The notes under the pieces: generated by a model
Database searches by the model: none
Told to the model about the DNA's origin: nothing
What the model saw: the letters and a program-made list of their open reading frames with translations, nothing else
Shown here: piece after piece, positions 50,162-57,926 of the stretch
How positions within the stretch are numbered: position 1 is the stretch's first letter
Layout: every line of letters begins with the position of its first letter
NCBI RefSeq assembly: GCF_018614615.1
Contig: NZ_JAGGOK010000024.1
Span: forward strand, 47,386 to 111,385
Direction: 5' to 3'
Length of the DNA stretch: 64,000 bases
Source of the DNA: Streptomyces sp. ISL-100
Lineage (GTDB): Bacteria > Actinomycetota > Actinomycetes > Streptomycetales > Streptomycetaceae
Made by a program: the position numbers and the translations under genes

Positions 50162-50614
50162 GTGGAGATGTTCCTCGCTCTGCTCGTGAGCGGCTCGGTA
50201 GTCGCGCTGGTACTGGTGGGACTCTTCGTCTTCGGGCTGCGCCGGCGGCTGATCCAGCGCTCCGGCGGCACCTTCGACTGCAGTCTGCGCTGGAACATCC
50301 CCGAGGAGCCCGACCGCTCCGGCAAGGGGTGGGTGTACGGCGTCGCCCGCTACAGCGGTGACCGCATCGACTGGTTCCGCGTCTTCTCGTACGCCCCCCG
50401 TCCGCGCCGCACCCTTGAACGCTCGGCGATCGAGGTGCTCTCGCGCCGTTCCCCCGAGGGCGAGGAGGAGCTGGCGCTGCTGTCCGACGCCTGCATCCTC
50501 GGCTGCTCGCACCGCGGTACGCGGCTGGAGCTGGCGATGAGCGAGGACGCTCTCACCGGTTTCCTCGCCTGGCTGGAGGCCGCGCCTCCCGGTCAGCGCG
50601 TCAACGTGGCGTAG
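50162..50614 (+). CDS. DUF2550 family membrane-anchored protein
   Basis: The 150-residue protein has one N-terminal membrane helix (FLALLVSGSVVALVLVGLFV), a basic linker and a soluble domain with FDCSLRW, GWVYGVARYSG and RIDWFRVFSYAPRPRR. DUF2550 proteins are found just downstream of the actinobacterial atp cluster and have no known function. GTG 50162 or ATG 50168 could start it. It converges on the chitinase gene through a shared terminator. Confidence 0.9.
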   Translation: MEMFLALLVSGSVVALVLVGLFVFGLRRRLIQRSGGTFDCSLRWNIPEEPDRSGKGWVYGVARYSGDRIDWFRVFSYAPRPRRTLERSAIEVLSRRSPEGEEELALLSDACILGCSHRGTRLELAMSEDALTGFLAWLEAAPPGQRVNVA

Positions 50615-50627
50615 ACGCGGAAAAAGT

Positions 50628-50664
50628 AGTCGGGGGGACGGGTCATGGACCCGTCCCCCCGACT
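50628..50664. terminator. Bidirectional 17-bp terminator between convergent genes
   Basis: The arms 50628-50644 and 50648-50664 are perfectly paired around ATG. The minus-strand side runs into ACTTTTT and the plus side into GTTTC, so it can stop both the DUF2550 and chitinase transcripts. Confidence 0.9.
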
Positions 50665-50704
50665 GTTTCAAGCCTTATTGCTGCGAATCTTTACTACTGC
50701 GGTG

Positions 50705-52555
50705 CTACTTCAGACCGTTGTTGATCGCGGTCACCAGCTCGCCATTGGCGGTGTCACCGCTGAACTCCCAGAAGAACGCGCCTCCCAGGCCCTGCCCCTT
50801 CGCCCAGCTCATCTTGGAGCCGATGGTGGCCGGGGTGTCGTAGCTCCACCAGTCGGTGCCGCAGTGGGCGTACGCCGTGCCCGCGACCGTACCGTTGGCG
50901 GGACACTTGGTCTTGAGGACCTTGTAGTCCTCGATGCCGGACTCGTACGTACCGGTGGCGGCGCCGGTCGCCGTGCCGCCCGGCTCCTTCTGGGTCACGC
51001 CCGTCCAGCCGCGCCCGTAGAAGCCGATGCCGAGCAGCAGCTTCTTGGCGGGGACGCCCTTGGCCTTGAGCTTGGCGATGGCCTCGGCCGAGTTGAAGCC
51101 GGCCTGCGGGATGCCGGCGTACGAGGTCAGCGGGGAGTGCGGGGCCGTCGGGCCCTTGGCCGCCCAGGCGCCGAAGAAGTCGTACGTCATCACGTTGTAC
51201 CAGTCGGAGTACGCGGCCGCTCCGGCGTAGTCGGTGGCGTCGATCTTGCCACCGGCCGAGGCGTCGGCCGTGATGGCGGCGGTGACCAGGTTGTTCGTAC
51301 CGAACTTGCCGCGCATGGCCTGCATCATGGTCCTGAACGCGGCCGGGCCGCTGGTGTCACAGGACAGGCCGCAGGCGTTCGGGTACTCCCAGTCCAGGTC
51401 GATGCCGTCGAAGACGTCGGCCCAGCGCGGGTCCTCCACCAGCTTGTAGCAGGAGTCGGCGAACGCGGCCGGGTTCTTGACGGCCTCGGTGAAGCCGCCG
51501 GACCAGGTCCAGCCGCCGAACGACCACAGCACCTTGAGGTTCGGGTACTTCGCCTTGAGCTTGCGCAGCTGGTTGAAGTTGCCGCGCAGCGGCTGGTCCC
51601 AGGTGTCGGCCTTGCCGTCGACGCTCTGGTCGGCGGTGTAGGCCTTGTCTATCGCGGCGAAGCTGTCGCCCATGGTGCACTTGCCACCCTGGACGTTGCC
51701 GAACGAGTAGTTGATGTGCGTGATCTTGCCGGCCGAGCCGGAGGTGTCCAGGTTCTTCACGTGGTAGTTGCGTCCGTAGATGCCCCACTCGGTGAAGTAC
51801 CCAAGCTTGACCTGGTCGCCGGGGCCGGGCCCCGGGTCGGTGCCGCCGCCGGTGGTCCTGACAGCGCGGGCGCCGCTGACCGGGCCCGTCTGGTCGGCGG
51901 TGTCACGGGCCTGGACGGAGTACGAGTAGTCGGTGCCGGCGGTCAGCCCGCTGTCCGTGTACGTCGTCGCGGTCACCGTCGCGACCTTGGCGCCGTCGCG
52001 CAGCACGTCGTAGTTCTTGACGCCCTTGTCGTCAGTGGCGGCGGTCCACGACAACTTCACCGACGTGTCGGTGATGGTGCTCGCGGAAGGCGTGCCGGGT
52101 GCGGTCGGCGGAGTGTCACCGGGCACCGAACCGCCGTCGCACGAACCGCCATTGAGCTTGCAGCCGCTGGGCGAGCCGGTGCCGGTGCCGTTGAAGCCGA
52201 AGGACGCGCTGGCGCCGGGCGCGAGGTTGCCGCCCCAGCTCTTGTTCTTGGCGGTCCAGTGGTTGCCCGAGTTGGTGACGTCGGCGTCCCAGGCGGAGGT
52301 GACGGACGTACCGGCGGGGAAGTCCCACTCCACGGTCCAGGTGCTGAGGGTGGTGGTACCGGTGTTCTTCACCGTCCACTTGCCCTCGAAGCCGGTGCCC
52401 CAGTCGGAGACCTTGGTGTACGAGGCGGTGGCCGACGCGGCGGCCTGCGCGGGGGAGGCCAGGCCGACCATGGCGGCGAGCGGGACGATCAGCGCGGTGA
52501 GACCGGCTGCCGCTCTGGTTCTGAAGCGGGTGCGTAGGGGGGTGGTTGTACTCAA
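50705..52555 (-). CDS. Secreted GH18 chitinase with CBM2 and fibronectin III modules
   Basis: The 616-residue protein starts with TTG 52555 behind CTTGGGAG; an ATG 41 codons upstream would lie beyond the promoter. The signal peptide ends near SPAQA (37). Residues about 40-135 are a family 2 carbohydrate-binding module (VSDWGTGFEGKWTVKNTG). About 155-240 is a fibronectin III domain (PPTAPGTPSASTITDTSV), and about 255-616 the GH18 barrel with the catalytic motif FDGIDLDWEYP. It hydrolyses chitin outside the cell. Two 12-bp direct repeats in its promoter match the known Streptomyces chitinase control element. Confidence 0.96.
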   Translation of the reverse strand: MSTTTPLRTRFRTRAAAGLTALIVPLAAMVGLASPAQAAASATASYTKVSDWGTGFEGKWTVKNTGTTTLSTWTVEWDFPAGTSVTSAWDADVTNSGNHWTAKNKSWGGNLAPGASASFGFNGTGTGSPSGCKLNGGSCDGGSVPGDTPPTAPGTPSASTITDTSVKLSWTAATDDKGVKNYDVLRDGAKVATVTATTYTDSGLTAGTDYSYSVQARDTADQTGPVSGARAVRTTGGGTDPGPGPGDQVKLGYFTEWGIYGRNYHVKNLDTSGSAGKITHINYSFGNVQGGKCTMGDSFAAIDKAYTADQSVDGKADTWDQPLRGNFNQLRKLKAKYPNLKVLWSFGGWTWSGGFTEAVKNPAAFADSCYKLVEDPRWADVFDGIDLDWEYPNACGLSCDTSGPAAFRTMMQAMRGKFGTNNLVTAAITADASAGGKIDATDYAGAAAYSDWYNVMTYDFFGAWAAKGPTAPHSPLTSYAGIPQAGFNSAEAIAKLKAKGVPAKKLLLGIGFYGRGWTGVTQKEPGGTATGAATGTYESGIEDYKVLKTKCPANGTVAGTAYAHCGTDWWSYDTPATIGSKMSWAKGQGLGGAFFWEFSGDTANGELVTAINNGLK

Positions 52556-52656
52556 GGGTGCTCCCAAGAGAGAGGTCCGGCGGTGAACGGGGATAGGACC
52601 TGCGCCGCCGGGCGAGCACGCTGTTGTCATGACACGCTCACCACTGCGGTGCGGTG

Positions 52657-52698
52657 AGCGTAGGAAGGTCTGGACCAATCGTCAAGAGGTCTGGACCA
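52657..52698 (-). promoter_or_regulatory. Chitinase promoter with two 12-bp direct repeats
   Basis: On the minus strand, TGGTCCAGACCT occurs at 52698-52687 and again at 52677-52666, a 21-bp period. Between and across them lie TTGACG (52685-52680), a 17-bp spacer and TACGCT (52662-52657), a good sigma-70-type promoter with the second repeat inside the spacer. These repeats are established as the control element of Streptomyces chitinase genes, linking them to chitin induction and glucose repression. Confidence 0.9.
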
Positions 52699-52738
52699 GA
52701 GGAGTCCGTGAGGCCGTCACCCGCAGGCCACCGCCCGG

Positions 52739-53389
52739 TCAGATTCGCAACTCCTGAGCGAGTACGGCGGCTTGCACCCGGCTGCGCAGCTCCAGCTTCC
52801 CGAGCAGGCGGCTCACATGGGTCTTCACCGTGGCCTCGGCCATGGTCAGACGTACGGCGATATCCGCGTTCGACAGTCCTTCCCCGAGACACGACAGCAC
52901 CTCGCGCTCGCGCCGGGTAAGCGAATCAAGGGCCTCGGGACCGGGCGCGTTCGCGGACCGTACGGGCGCGGGCGACGCGAACTCCGCGATCAGCCGGCGG
53001 GTGACGGCGGGCGCGATCAGACCCTCGCCGCGCGCCACGGTGCGTACCGCCTCGATCAGGTCCTTCGCGTCGGTGTTCTTCAGCAGAAAACCCGCGGCGC
53101 CGGCGCGCAGCGCCCCGAAGACGTACTCGTCAAGATCGAAAGTCGTCAGCACCAGCACGTCGGCCAGCTGCTCCGCCACCACCAGCCGGGTCGCCGACAC
53201 CCCGTCCATGCGCGGCATCTGGACGTCCATCAGCACCAGGTCCGGGCGCAGCTCGCGCGCCATGGCGACCGCCGCCTCGCCGTCCCCGGCCTCCCCCACC
53301 ACCTCAATGTCCGGGGCGCTGTTGAGGATGAGCACGAGGCCCGCCCGTACGGCCGACTGGTCTTCGGCGACCAGTACCCGAATCGTCAT
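52739..53389 (-). CDS. NarL/LuxR-type response regulator
   Basis: The 216-residue protein has a receiver domain (D10, phospho-acceptor D55 in LVLMDVQMP, K104) and a C-terminal LuxR helix-turn-helix (LTRREREVLSCLGEGLSNAD and EATVKTHVSRLL). Its ATG overlaps the kinase gene stop by four bases, so the pair forms one operon. It begins the operon's distal end next to the chitinase promoter, but shows no features of the chitinase-specific ChiS/ChiR pair beyond position. Confidence 0.95.
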   Translation of the reverse strand: MTIRVLVAEDQSAVRAGLVLILNSAPDIEVVGEAGDGEAAVAMARELRPDLVLMDVQMPRMDGVSATRLVVAEQLADVLVLTTFDLDEYVFGALRAGAAGFLLKNTDAKDLIEAVRTVARGEGLIAPAVTRRLIAEFASPAPVRSANAPGPEALDSLTRREREVLSCLGEGLSNADIAVRLTMAEATVKTHVSRLLGKLELRSRVQAAVLAQELRI

Positions 53390-54606
53390 GCGTACAGCTC
53401 CGTATCGTCCTCTGCGGGCAGTCGCGCCCGTACTTGCCAGATCTTCGTGCCGTCCGCCGCGGTGACGGGGCCCGCCTCCAGCGACCCGTCGAGCAGCGTC
53501 ACTCGCTCCCGCATCCCCACCAGACCCGCACCCGAACCGGGCGCGCGCGGGCCGGGCCGCTCGCCGTACGGGCTGGTCACGCCGACCGTCAGCGTGTGGT
53601 CGGTGTGCGCGAGCGTCACCGTGACCGTGCCGGGGGAGGCGTGCTTGAGCGCGTTGGTGAGGGACTCCTGGACGATCCGGTACGCGGCCAACTCGACCGG
53701 CGCCGGGAGTCGGCCGCCGCCCGCTTCGCGGCCGTCGTCGAGGACGAAGACGAGTCCGCTGTCGGAGCCGACCGTACGCACCTGAGCGAGGAGGGCGTCG
53801 AGTCCGTCGAGCGCCGGGGCGACGGCCGGCTCCTGGCCGGCTCCGCCGCTGTCGCGGAGCAGCCCGATGAGCCTGCGCATCTCGGACAGGCCCTGGACGC
53901 TGTTCTCGCGGATGACGGCCAGGGCGTCCGCCGATGCCTTGGGCTCTCCGATCGACAGCGCGGCCGTGGAGTGGATCGCGATGGCGGAGAGGTTGTTGGC
54001 GACCATGTCGTGCAGCTCGCGCGCCATCCGGGCGCGCTCGGCCGTGATGGCCTGGTTACGGTCGATCTCGGCCAGCAGCGCGGTCTGTTGGGCCCGCAGC
54101 CGGGCCGCCTCGGCAGCCTGGCGGTGGTTGCGGAGGGTGGCGCCGGTGAGCGCGGGCGCGAAGGAAACGAGCCCGGTGACGACGCCGATGAGCAGTGCTT
54201 CCGGCTGACGGAGCCAGGCCAGGGCGCCGAACGTCATGGCGACGGTGATGAGCCCCGTGATGACGGGGATACGGCGGGCCGCGCCCGGGCTTCCGTAGAC
54301 CACGGCGGCGTACATCAGGTCTGTGTACATGATGACGGTGGCCAGGTTGCCGAAGGTGAACTGGTCCGCGATGAGGGCGGCCGTGCCGATGAGCAGGGCC
54401 GCGCGGGGGCACGACCTGCGCAGCAGCTCCAGGAACGCCATCACGGCGAGCGGTACGAGGGTCACCCACGACGGCATGAGTTCGCGCATGGCGGTGGTGT
54501 GCAACCCGAGGCCCCACAGCAGGACCCCGCCGAGCAGGCCGATCACCGCGATGAGTACGTCGTCGTGGTGCGGACGGGGGAAGCGGGTCACGCCACCATC
54601 CAACAC
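53386..54606 (-). CDS. Membrane sensor histidine kinase (HisKA_3 type)
   Basis: The 406-residue protein has six predicted membrane helices in the first 150 residues. The dimerisation box is ERARMARELHDMVANNLSAI with phospho-accepting H199, followed by an HATPase_c domain (IVQESLTNALKHA, GAGLVGMRERV). There is almost no extracellular sensor domain, so it may sense within the membrane. GTG 54606 or GTG 54591 could start it. Partner: the overlapping response regulator. Confidence 0.93.
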   Translation of the reverse strand: MLDGGVTRFPRPHHDDVLIAVIGLLGGVLLWGLGLHTTAMRELMPSWVTLVPLAVMAFLELLRRSCPRAALLIGTAALIADQFTFGNLATVIMYTDLMYAAVVYGSPGAARRIPVITGLITVAMTFGALAWLRQPEALLIGVVTGLVSFAPALTGATLRNHRQAAEAARLRAQQTALLAEIDRNQAITAERARMARELHDMVANNLSAIAIHSTAALSIGEPKASADALAVIRENSVQGLSEMRRLIGLLRDSGGAGQEPAVAPALDGLDALLAQVRTVGSDSGLVFVLDDGREAGGGRLPAPVELAAYRIVQESLTNALKHASPGTVTVTLAHTDHTLTVGVTSPYGERPGPRAPGSGAGLVGMRERVTLLDGSLEAGPVTAADGTKIWQVRARLPAEDDTELYA

Positions 54607-54737
54607 GTCGCGGACCGGCTCGTCCTCCCCGTGCGGGGTGAGCCGGGGCTACATCGAAGGATGCAGTGCGGTTCGTCACTGGCGATGACGATTCGGGGCT
54701 ACGCGGACGGGAGGCTTGAGGGCGTAACGGGAGGAGA

Positions 54738-54850
54738 TTGACTGCTCCCCTCCCTGAAGGGAGGAGAATCTCTCCTTCAGGGCTGAGCGGGGATTCCTGG
54801 CTCAGGCGGCCTGATGGGGCAGCGCCCCAACAGGTGTTACGCCATCAGCA
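54738..54850 (-). ncRNA. Predicted right-end (omega) RNA of TnpB
   Basis: In studied TnpB systems the guide RNA spans the 3' end of tnpB and the element's right end, and its guide is the flanking DNA. Here hairpins CCCTGAAGG...CTCCCTTCAGGGAG precede GGAGCAGTCAA. The guide would begin at 54737 on the minus strand (TCTCCTCCCGTTACGCC). The 5' boundary is a guess; expression is unproven. Confidence 0.5.
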
Positions 54851-56025
54851 CCAGCAGGGCACAGACCAGCCCTGATGAGCATCACGCGTGCGGAGTTCTT
54901 GTCCCGTGGGCTCACGGTTCCGCATCGTGTGCAGGTGTAGGTGCGCTCTCCCAGCGGCAGTGCGTGCTTGGCTCTCGCTCCGCACTGCGCGCAGTCCATC
55001 GTGGTGTGCGCGGGGTGTACCAGGTGCACGGCACGGCTGTGCTTGCGGCCCATCTCGATCAGGGCTCGCTTGGTTGCGCCGATGGCGGCGTCAGCGGCCT
55101 TCTTGGCCATGGTGGTCCTGGCCAGGAACTTCGGGCGGAAGTCCTCCACCGCAAGATGGTCGTGGTCGCGGACGACCTTCTTGGCCCACTTGCGGCCGGT
55201 GTCCTCCCGCTGCCGGGCGACCTTCTTGTGCAGCTTGGCGCGCAGCTTCTTGGCTTCGCGGTAGCCCTTTGATCCGGCCTGGCCCTTCTTCGGTTTACGG
55301 CGGGCCATCATCCGGTCATAGCGGGTCAGCTTCGTAGTGGCTTTCTTGCCGTGCCCGGCGTGCGGGAGGTCGTGGTCATCGCTCGTGGTGGTGGCGGTCT
55401 CCTTCACGCCCCAGTCGATCCCGATCACCGACCCGGCAGAGGGTAGCGGCTGCGCCCCGGTGGCGACGACGAAGCTCGCGTACCAGTGGCCAAGGCTGTC
55501 CCGGTACACCCGCACCGAGCTGGGCTCGGCGGGCAGCTCACGCGACCACACCACCGTCGCAACGATCCCGCCCGCCAGGTGCAGACGGCCGTCCTTCAAC
55601 CGGAAGCCGCGCTTGGTGTAGTTCAGGCTCGGGTCGGCCTCACGCTTCTTCTTCCAGCGGGGCATACCGGCCCGCCGGCGCATCGGAAGCCGGTCCTTGA
55701 TGTCCTTCTGCGCCTTGGCGCGGGACTTCCCGAAATCCCGTATGAGCTGCTGCTGAGGAACCGACGATCCCTCGCGCAGCCACGGAGTTCGGGTGCGGGC
55801 CTCGGTCAGCATCTTGTCGAGCTGCGCCGGACCACAGGTCCGCTTGCCGCCGGGGTTGGCCTTGTTGTGCAGGTGGGTTGCCTTGGACTTGGCCACGCAC
55901 TCGTTCCAGATCCAACGGCACCGGTCCCACTCGGAGAGCAGCGCGGCGAGCGCGGTGGACGACACGCGAAGTCTGTAGGTGTACCGGGCGCGCCCGGTCT
56001 CCTCGACTCTCATTGGTGTCGCCAT
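54802..56025 (-). CDS. tnpB: TnpB family RNA-guided nuclease
   Basis: The 407-residue protein has an N-terminal helix-turn-helix/OrfB region and a RuvC-like nuclease. The catalytic acids are D204 (VIGIDWGVKET), E294 (LAVEDFRPKF) and D375 (SPRDKNSAR). A zinc ribbon has C345, C348, C365 and C368. All are intact, so it should be active. By the established TnpB mechanism it would cut DNA matching the omega-RNA guide next to a motif, which favours element retention. ATG 56025 or the ATG four codons later could start it; a TATTAT box lies just upstream. Confidence 0.93.
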   Translation of the reverse strand: MATPMRVEETGRARYTYRLRVSSTALAALLSEWDRCRWIWNECVAKSKATHLHNKANPGGKRTCGPAQLDKMLTEARTRTPWLREGSSVPQQQLIRDFGKSRAKAQKDIKDRLPMRRRAGMPRWKKKREADPSLNYTKRGFRLKDGRLHLAGGIVATVVWSRELPAEPSSVRVYRDSLGHWYASFVVATGAQPLPSAGSVIGIDWGVKETATTTSDDHDLPHAGHGKKATTKLTRYDRMMARRKPKKGQAGSKGYREAKKLRAKLHKKVARQREDTGRKWAKKVVRDHDHLAVEDFRPKFLARTTMAKKAADAAIGATKRALIEMGRKHSRAVHLVHPAHTTMDCAQCGARAKHALPLGERTYTCTRCGTVSPRDKNSARVMLIRAGLCPAGADGVTPVGALPHQAA

Positions 56026-56042
56026 GCCATCATAATACCACC

Positions 56043-56258
56043 ATGATCGATGAAGTTCGTATGACTCTGCGCCTTCCCGAGGATCTTCGCGACCGGCTGC
56101 GCGCTCACGCCAAGTCCGAACGGCGGTCCCTCAACTCCGAGCTGGTCTACATGCTTGAGGTCGGCCTCCGCGCCTCGGGGGTGAACACCGAATCGCCCGG
56201 CGGCGATTCGGCTACCTCTGCCCCGCTACGCGGGAAGCCGGGTTCCTCCCCCACATAA
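56043..56258 (+). CDS. Arc-type ribbon-helix-helix protein inside the TnpB element
   Basis: The 71-residue protein begins MIDEVRMTLRLPEDLRDRL followed by SERRSLNSELVYMLEVGL, a clear ribbon-helix-helix DNA-binding fold as in Arc/MetJ or antitoxins. It diverges from tnpB with only 17 bases between the starts, so it probably binds the shared promoter. The C-terminal residues (about 52-71) read into the element end. It could be an autorepressor of tnpB; no toxin partner is present. Confidence 0.8.
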   Translation: MIDEVRMTLRLPEDLRDRLRAHAKSERRSLNSELVYMLEVGLRASGVNTESPGGDSATSAPLRGKPGSSPT

Positions 56259-56267
56259 ATGTGGGGG
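56248..56267. repeat. Left-end subterminal hairpin of the TnpB element
   Basis: CCCCCACAT-AA-ATGTGGGGG is a perfect 9-bp inverted repeat with a two-base loop, of the kind recognised by Y1 transposases at IS605 left ends. Confidence 0.75.
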
Positions 56268-56285
56268 CATCCTCCGGTCCACTCG

Positions 56286-56834
56286 GTGAACACCGTGATC
56301 GTCACAGTGATCATCATCTGCGAAGTCGGCTTCTGGGTACTGCTGGCACGGGGCCTGGCCCTGCGCTACCTGGCGAAGATGCCGCGCGCCGGGGCAGCCG
56401 TGCTGCTCATGGAGCCGCTGCTGGAGGTCGTGCTGCTGGTCGTCACGGCTGTCGACCTGAGGAACGGCGCGGAGCCCGACTGGAAGCACGGGCTGGCGGC
56501 CGTCTACATCGGCTTCACGGTCGCGCTCGGCCACCGCACCGTCAAGTGGGTCGACGCCCGGGTCGCCCACCGCTTCGCGAGCGGACCGGCGCCGGTGCCG
56601 CCGCCGAAGTACGGGGTGGCGCGCGCGGTGCACGAGTGGAAGGTCGCGGGGCAGCGGATGCTGGCGGCGGGGATCGCGATGGGGCTGCTGCAGGCGGCGA
56701 TCTGGTACGTCGGGGGTGACGGCGGCATCGGGTCGCTGCGGATGTGGCAGCAGAAGATGCTGTTCGTGATCGGCAGCAACGCGATCATCGCGGGGACGTA
56801 CACGGTGTTCCCGAAGCGGGAGCCGGTGGGGTAG
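56286..56834 (+). CDS. Conserved integral membrane protein
   Basis: The 182-residue protein has about five membrane helices (VIVTVIIICEVGFWVLLARG, AAVLLMEPLLEVVLLVVTAV, WKHGLAAVYIGFTVALG, AGIAMGLLQAAIWYV and MLFVIGSNAIIAGTYTV). GTG 56286 starts it just after the left end of the TnpB element. The insertion may therefore have replaced its original promoter or ribosome site; no good Shine-Dalgarno is seen. No function is recognised. Confidence 0.85.
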   Translation: MNTVIVTVIIICEVGFWVLLARGLALRYLAKMPRAGAAVLLMEPLLEVVLLVVTAVDLRNGAEPDWKHGLAAVYIGFTVALGHRTVKWVDARVAHRFASGPAPVPPPKYGVARAVHEWKVAGQRMLAAGIAMGLLQAAIWYVGGDGGIGSLRMWQQKMLFVIGSNAIIAGTYTVFPKREPVG

Positions 56835-56883
56835 GCGGGCCGGGTGTGCCGGGGCTCCGCCCCGGCACACTGCTCACAAGAAC

Positions 56884-57456
56884 TCAGCGGTCGCCGCCCG
56901 GTACCCACAGCACGTCGCCGACCTCCTTGTTGGCCACCCGGGCCAGGATGAACAACAGGTCGGACAGCCGGTTCAGATACGTCGCCGTCAGCGGATTCAT
57001 GACCTCGCCGTGGACCTCGAACGCCGCCCACGTCGACCGCTCCGCCCGCCGCACGACCGTGCACGCCTGATGCAGCAGCGCAGCCCCCGCCGTGCCCCCC
57101 GGCAGAATGAAGCTGCGCAGCTTCTCCAGCTCCTCCAGGAAGCGGTCGCAGTCCGCCTCCAGCTTGTCGATGTACGCCTGTTCGACACGCAGCGGCGGGT
57201 ACTTCGGGTCCTCGACGACCGGCGTCGACAAATCCGCGCCCACGTCGAAGAGGTCGTTCTGGACCCGGACGAGGACCTTCACGACCGCCTCGTCGAGCTG
57301 CCCCAGCGCGATCGCCGTCCCAATGACGGCATTCGCCTCGTTCGCGTCGGCGTACGCCGCGATCCGCAGATCGGTCTTGGCGGTGCGGCTCATGTCGCCC
57401 AGGGCGGTGGTGCCCTTGTCGCCGGTACGGGTGTAGATGCGCGTCAGATTGACCAT
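56884..57456 (-). CDS. Cob(I)alamin adenosyltransferase, PduO type
   Basis: The 190-residue enzyme transfers adenosyl from ATP to the corrinoid cobalt, making coenzyme B12. The N-terminal ATP motif is TRIYTRTGDKGTTALGD. The Arg/Asn-rich C-terminal signature is CTVVRRAERSTWAAF and YLNRLSDLLFILAR. The start is ATG 57456; longer upstream frames lack family similarity. Confidence 0.95.
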   Translation of the reverse strand: MVNLTRIYTRTGDKGTTALGDMSRTAKTDLRIAAYADANEANAVIGTAIALGQLDEAVVKVLVRVQNDLFDVGADLSTPVVEDPKYPPLRVEQAYIDKLEADCDRFLEELEKLRSFILPGGTAGAALLHQACTVVRRAERSTWAAFEVHGEVMNPLTATYLNRLSDLLFILARVANKEVGDVLWVPGGDR

Positions 57457-57473
57457 GCAGCCGAGCCTAGCTA

Positions 57474-57577
57474 TGTCCCCGCCTTCCGGAAGACGCGTGT
57501 GCCCACCGTCACGGCGGCCACCACCAGCACAGCGGACATCAGGGCGCCGTACGGGCCCGCGCCGCGTCCACCAGGTC
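57474..57577 (-). pseudogene. C-terminal remnant of an ABC-2 type permease
   Basis: Reading leftward, the frame gives GPYGALMSAVLVVAAVTVGT then RVFRKAGT and a stop at 57476-57474. A last membrane helix followed by a short basic tail is the usual end of ABC-2 exporter permeases. No upstream body, start or partner ATPase is present, and the rest of the gap to 57926 (plus strand too) shows no coding signal. In related genomes an ABC transporter lies about here, from memory. Confidence 0.45.
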
Positions 57578-57579
57578 GG

Positions 57580-57926
57580 CAGCGTTGCCGTTTCCAGCGC
57601 CGGTCGCTGATGCCCACTCATCCGGCGAGGCGAGGAAACTCCTGAGCTCGGGGCGTGCGGTCGTGGCCAACCACACCGTTCGTCATACGCCTCAAGGACC
57701 GCGCTTTGGACGAGTCGGAGGTGATTGGAGTCGAAGTGCGGATCGACCCTGAGAGCAAGGGGACAGGGGTGCTGAGGGGTGATGGGCCTCGGTGGCAATG
57801 TGATGTCCGTCATTTGGACAGTGACGCGCATCTCTTCGCCGCCACTCGGCCCCTCACGGGCGCTAACCTCCGCCGGAGAGCCTGAAGTAAACAGGCGTTA
57901 AGGCCTAAGGAATCAAGGGGTGTGTC
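57580..57926. other. Non-coding gap before the dehydrogenase gene
   Basis: About 350 bases with no supported gene; GC and codon bias drop. The AT-rich stretch at 57885-57915 just upstream of the GTG start probably holds the promoter and ribosome site (AGGAATCAAGGGG). Confidence 0.5.

Larger units (their letters stand above)
54738..56275 (-). mobile_element. TnpB-only IS200/IS605-type element with divergent RHH gene
   Basis: The right end lies at about 54738: on the minus strand tnpB is followed by paired hairpins and ends in GGGAGCAGTCAA, the typical IS605-family right end. The left end lies at about 56270, just beyond a subterminal hairpin at 56248-56267. No Y1 transposase (TnpA) is present, so movement would need a TnpA elsewhere. 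The exact left boundary is uncertain by a few bases. It sits between a histidine kinase and a membrane protein gene without breaking either. Confidence 0.8.
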
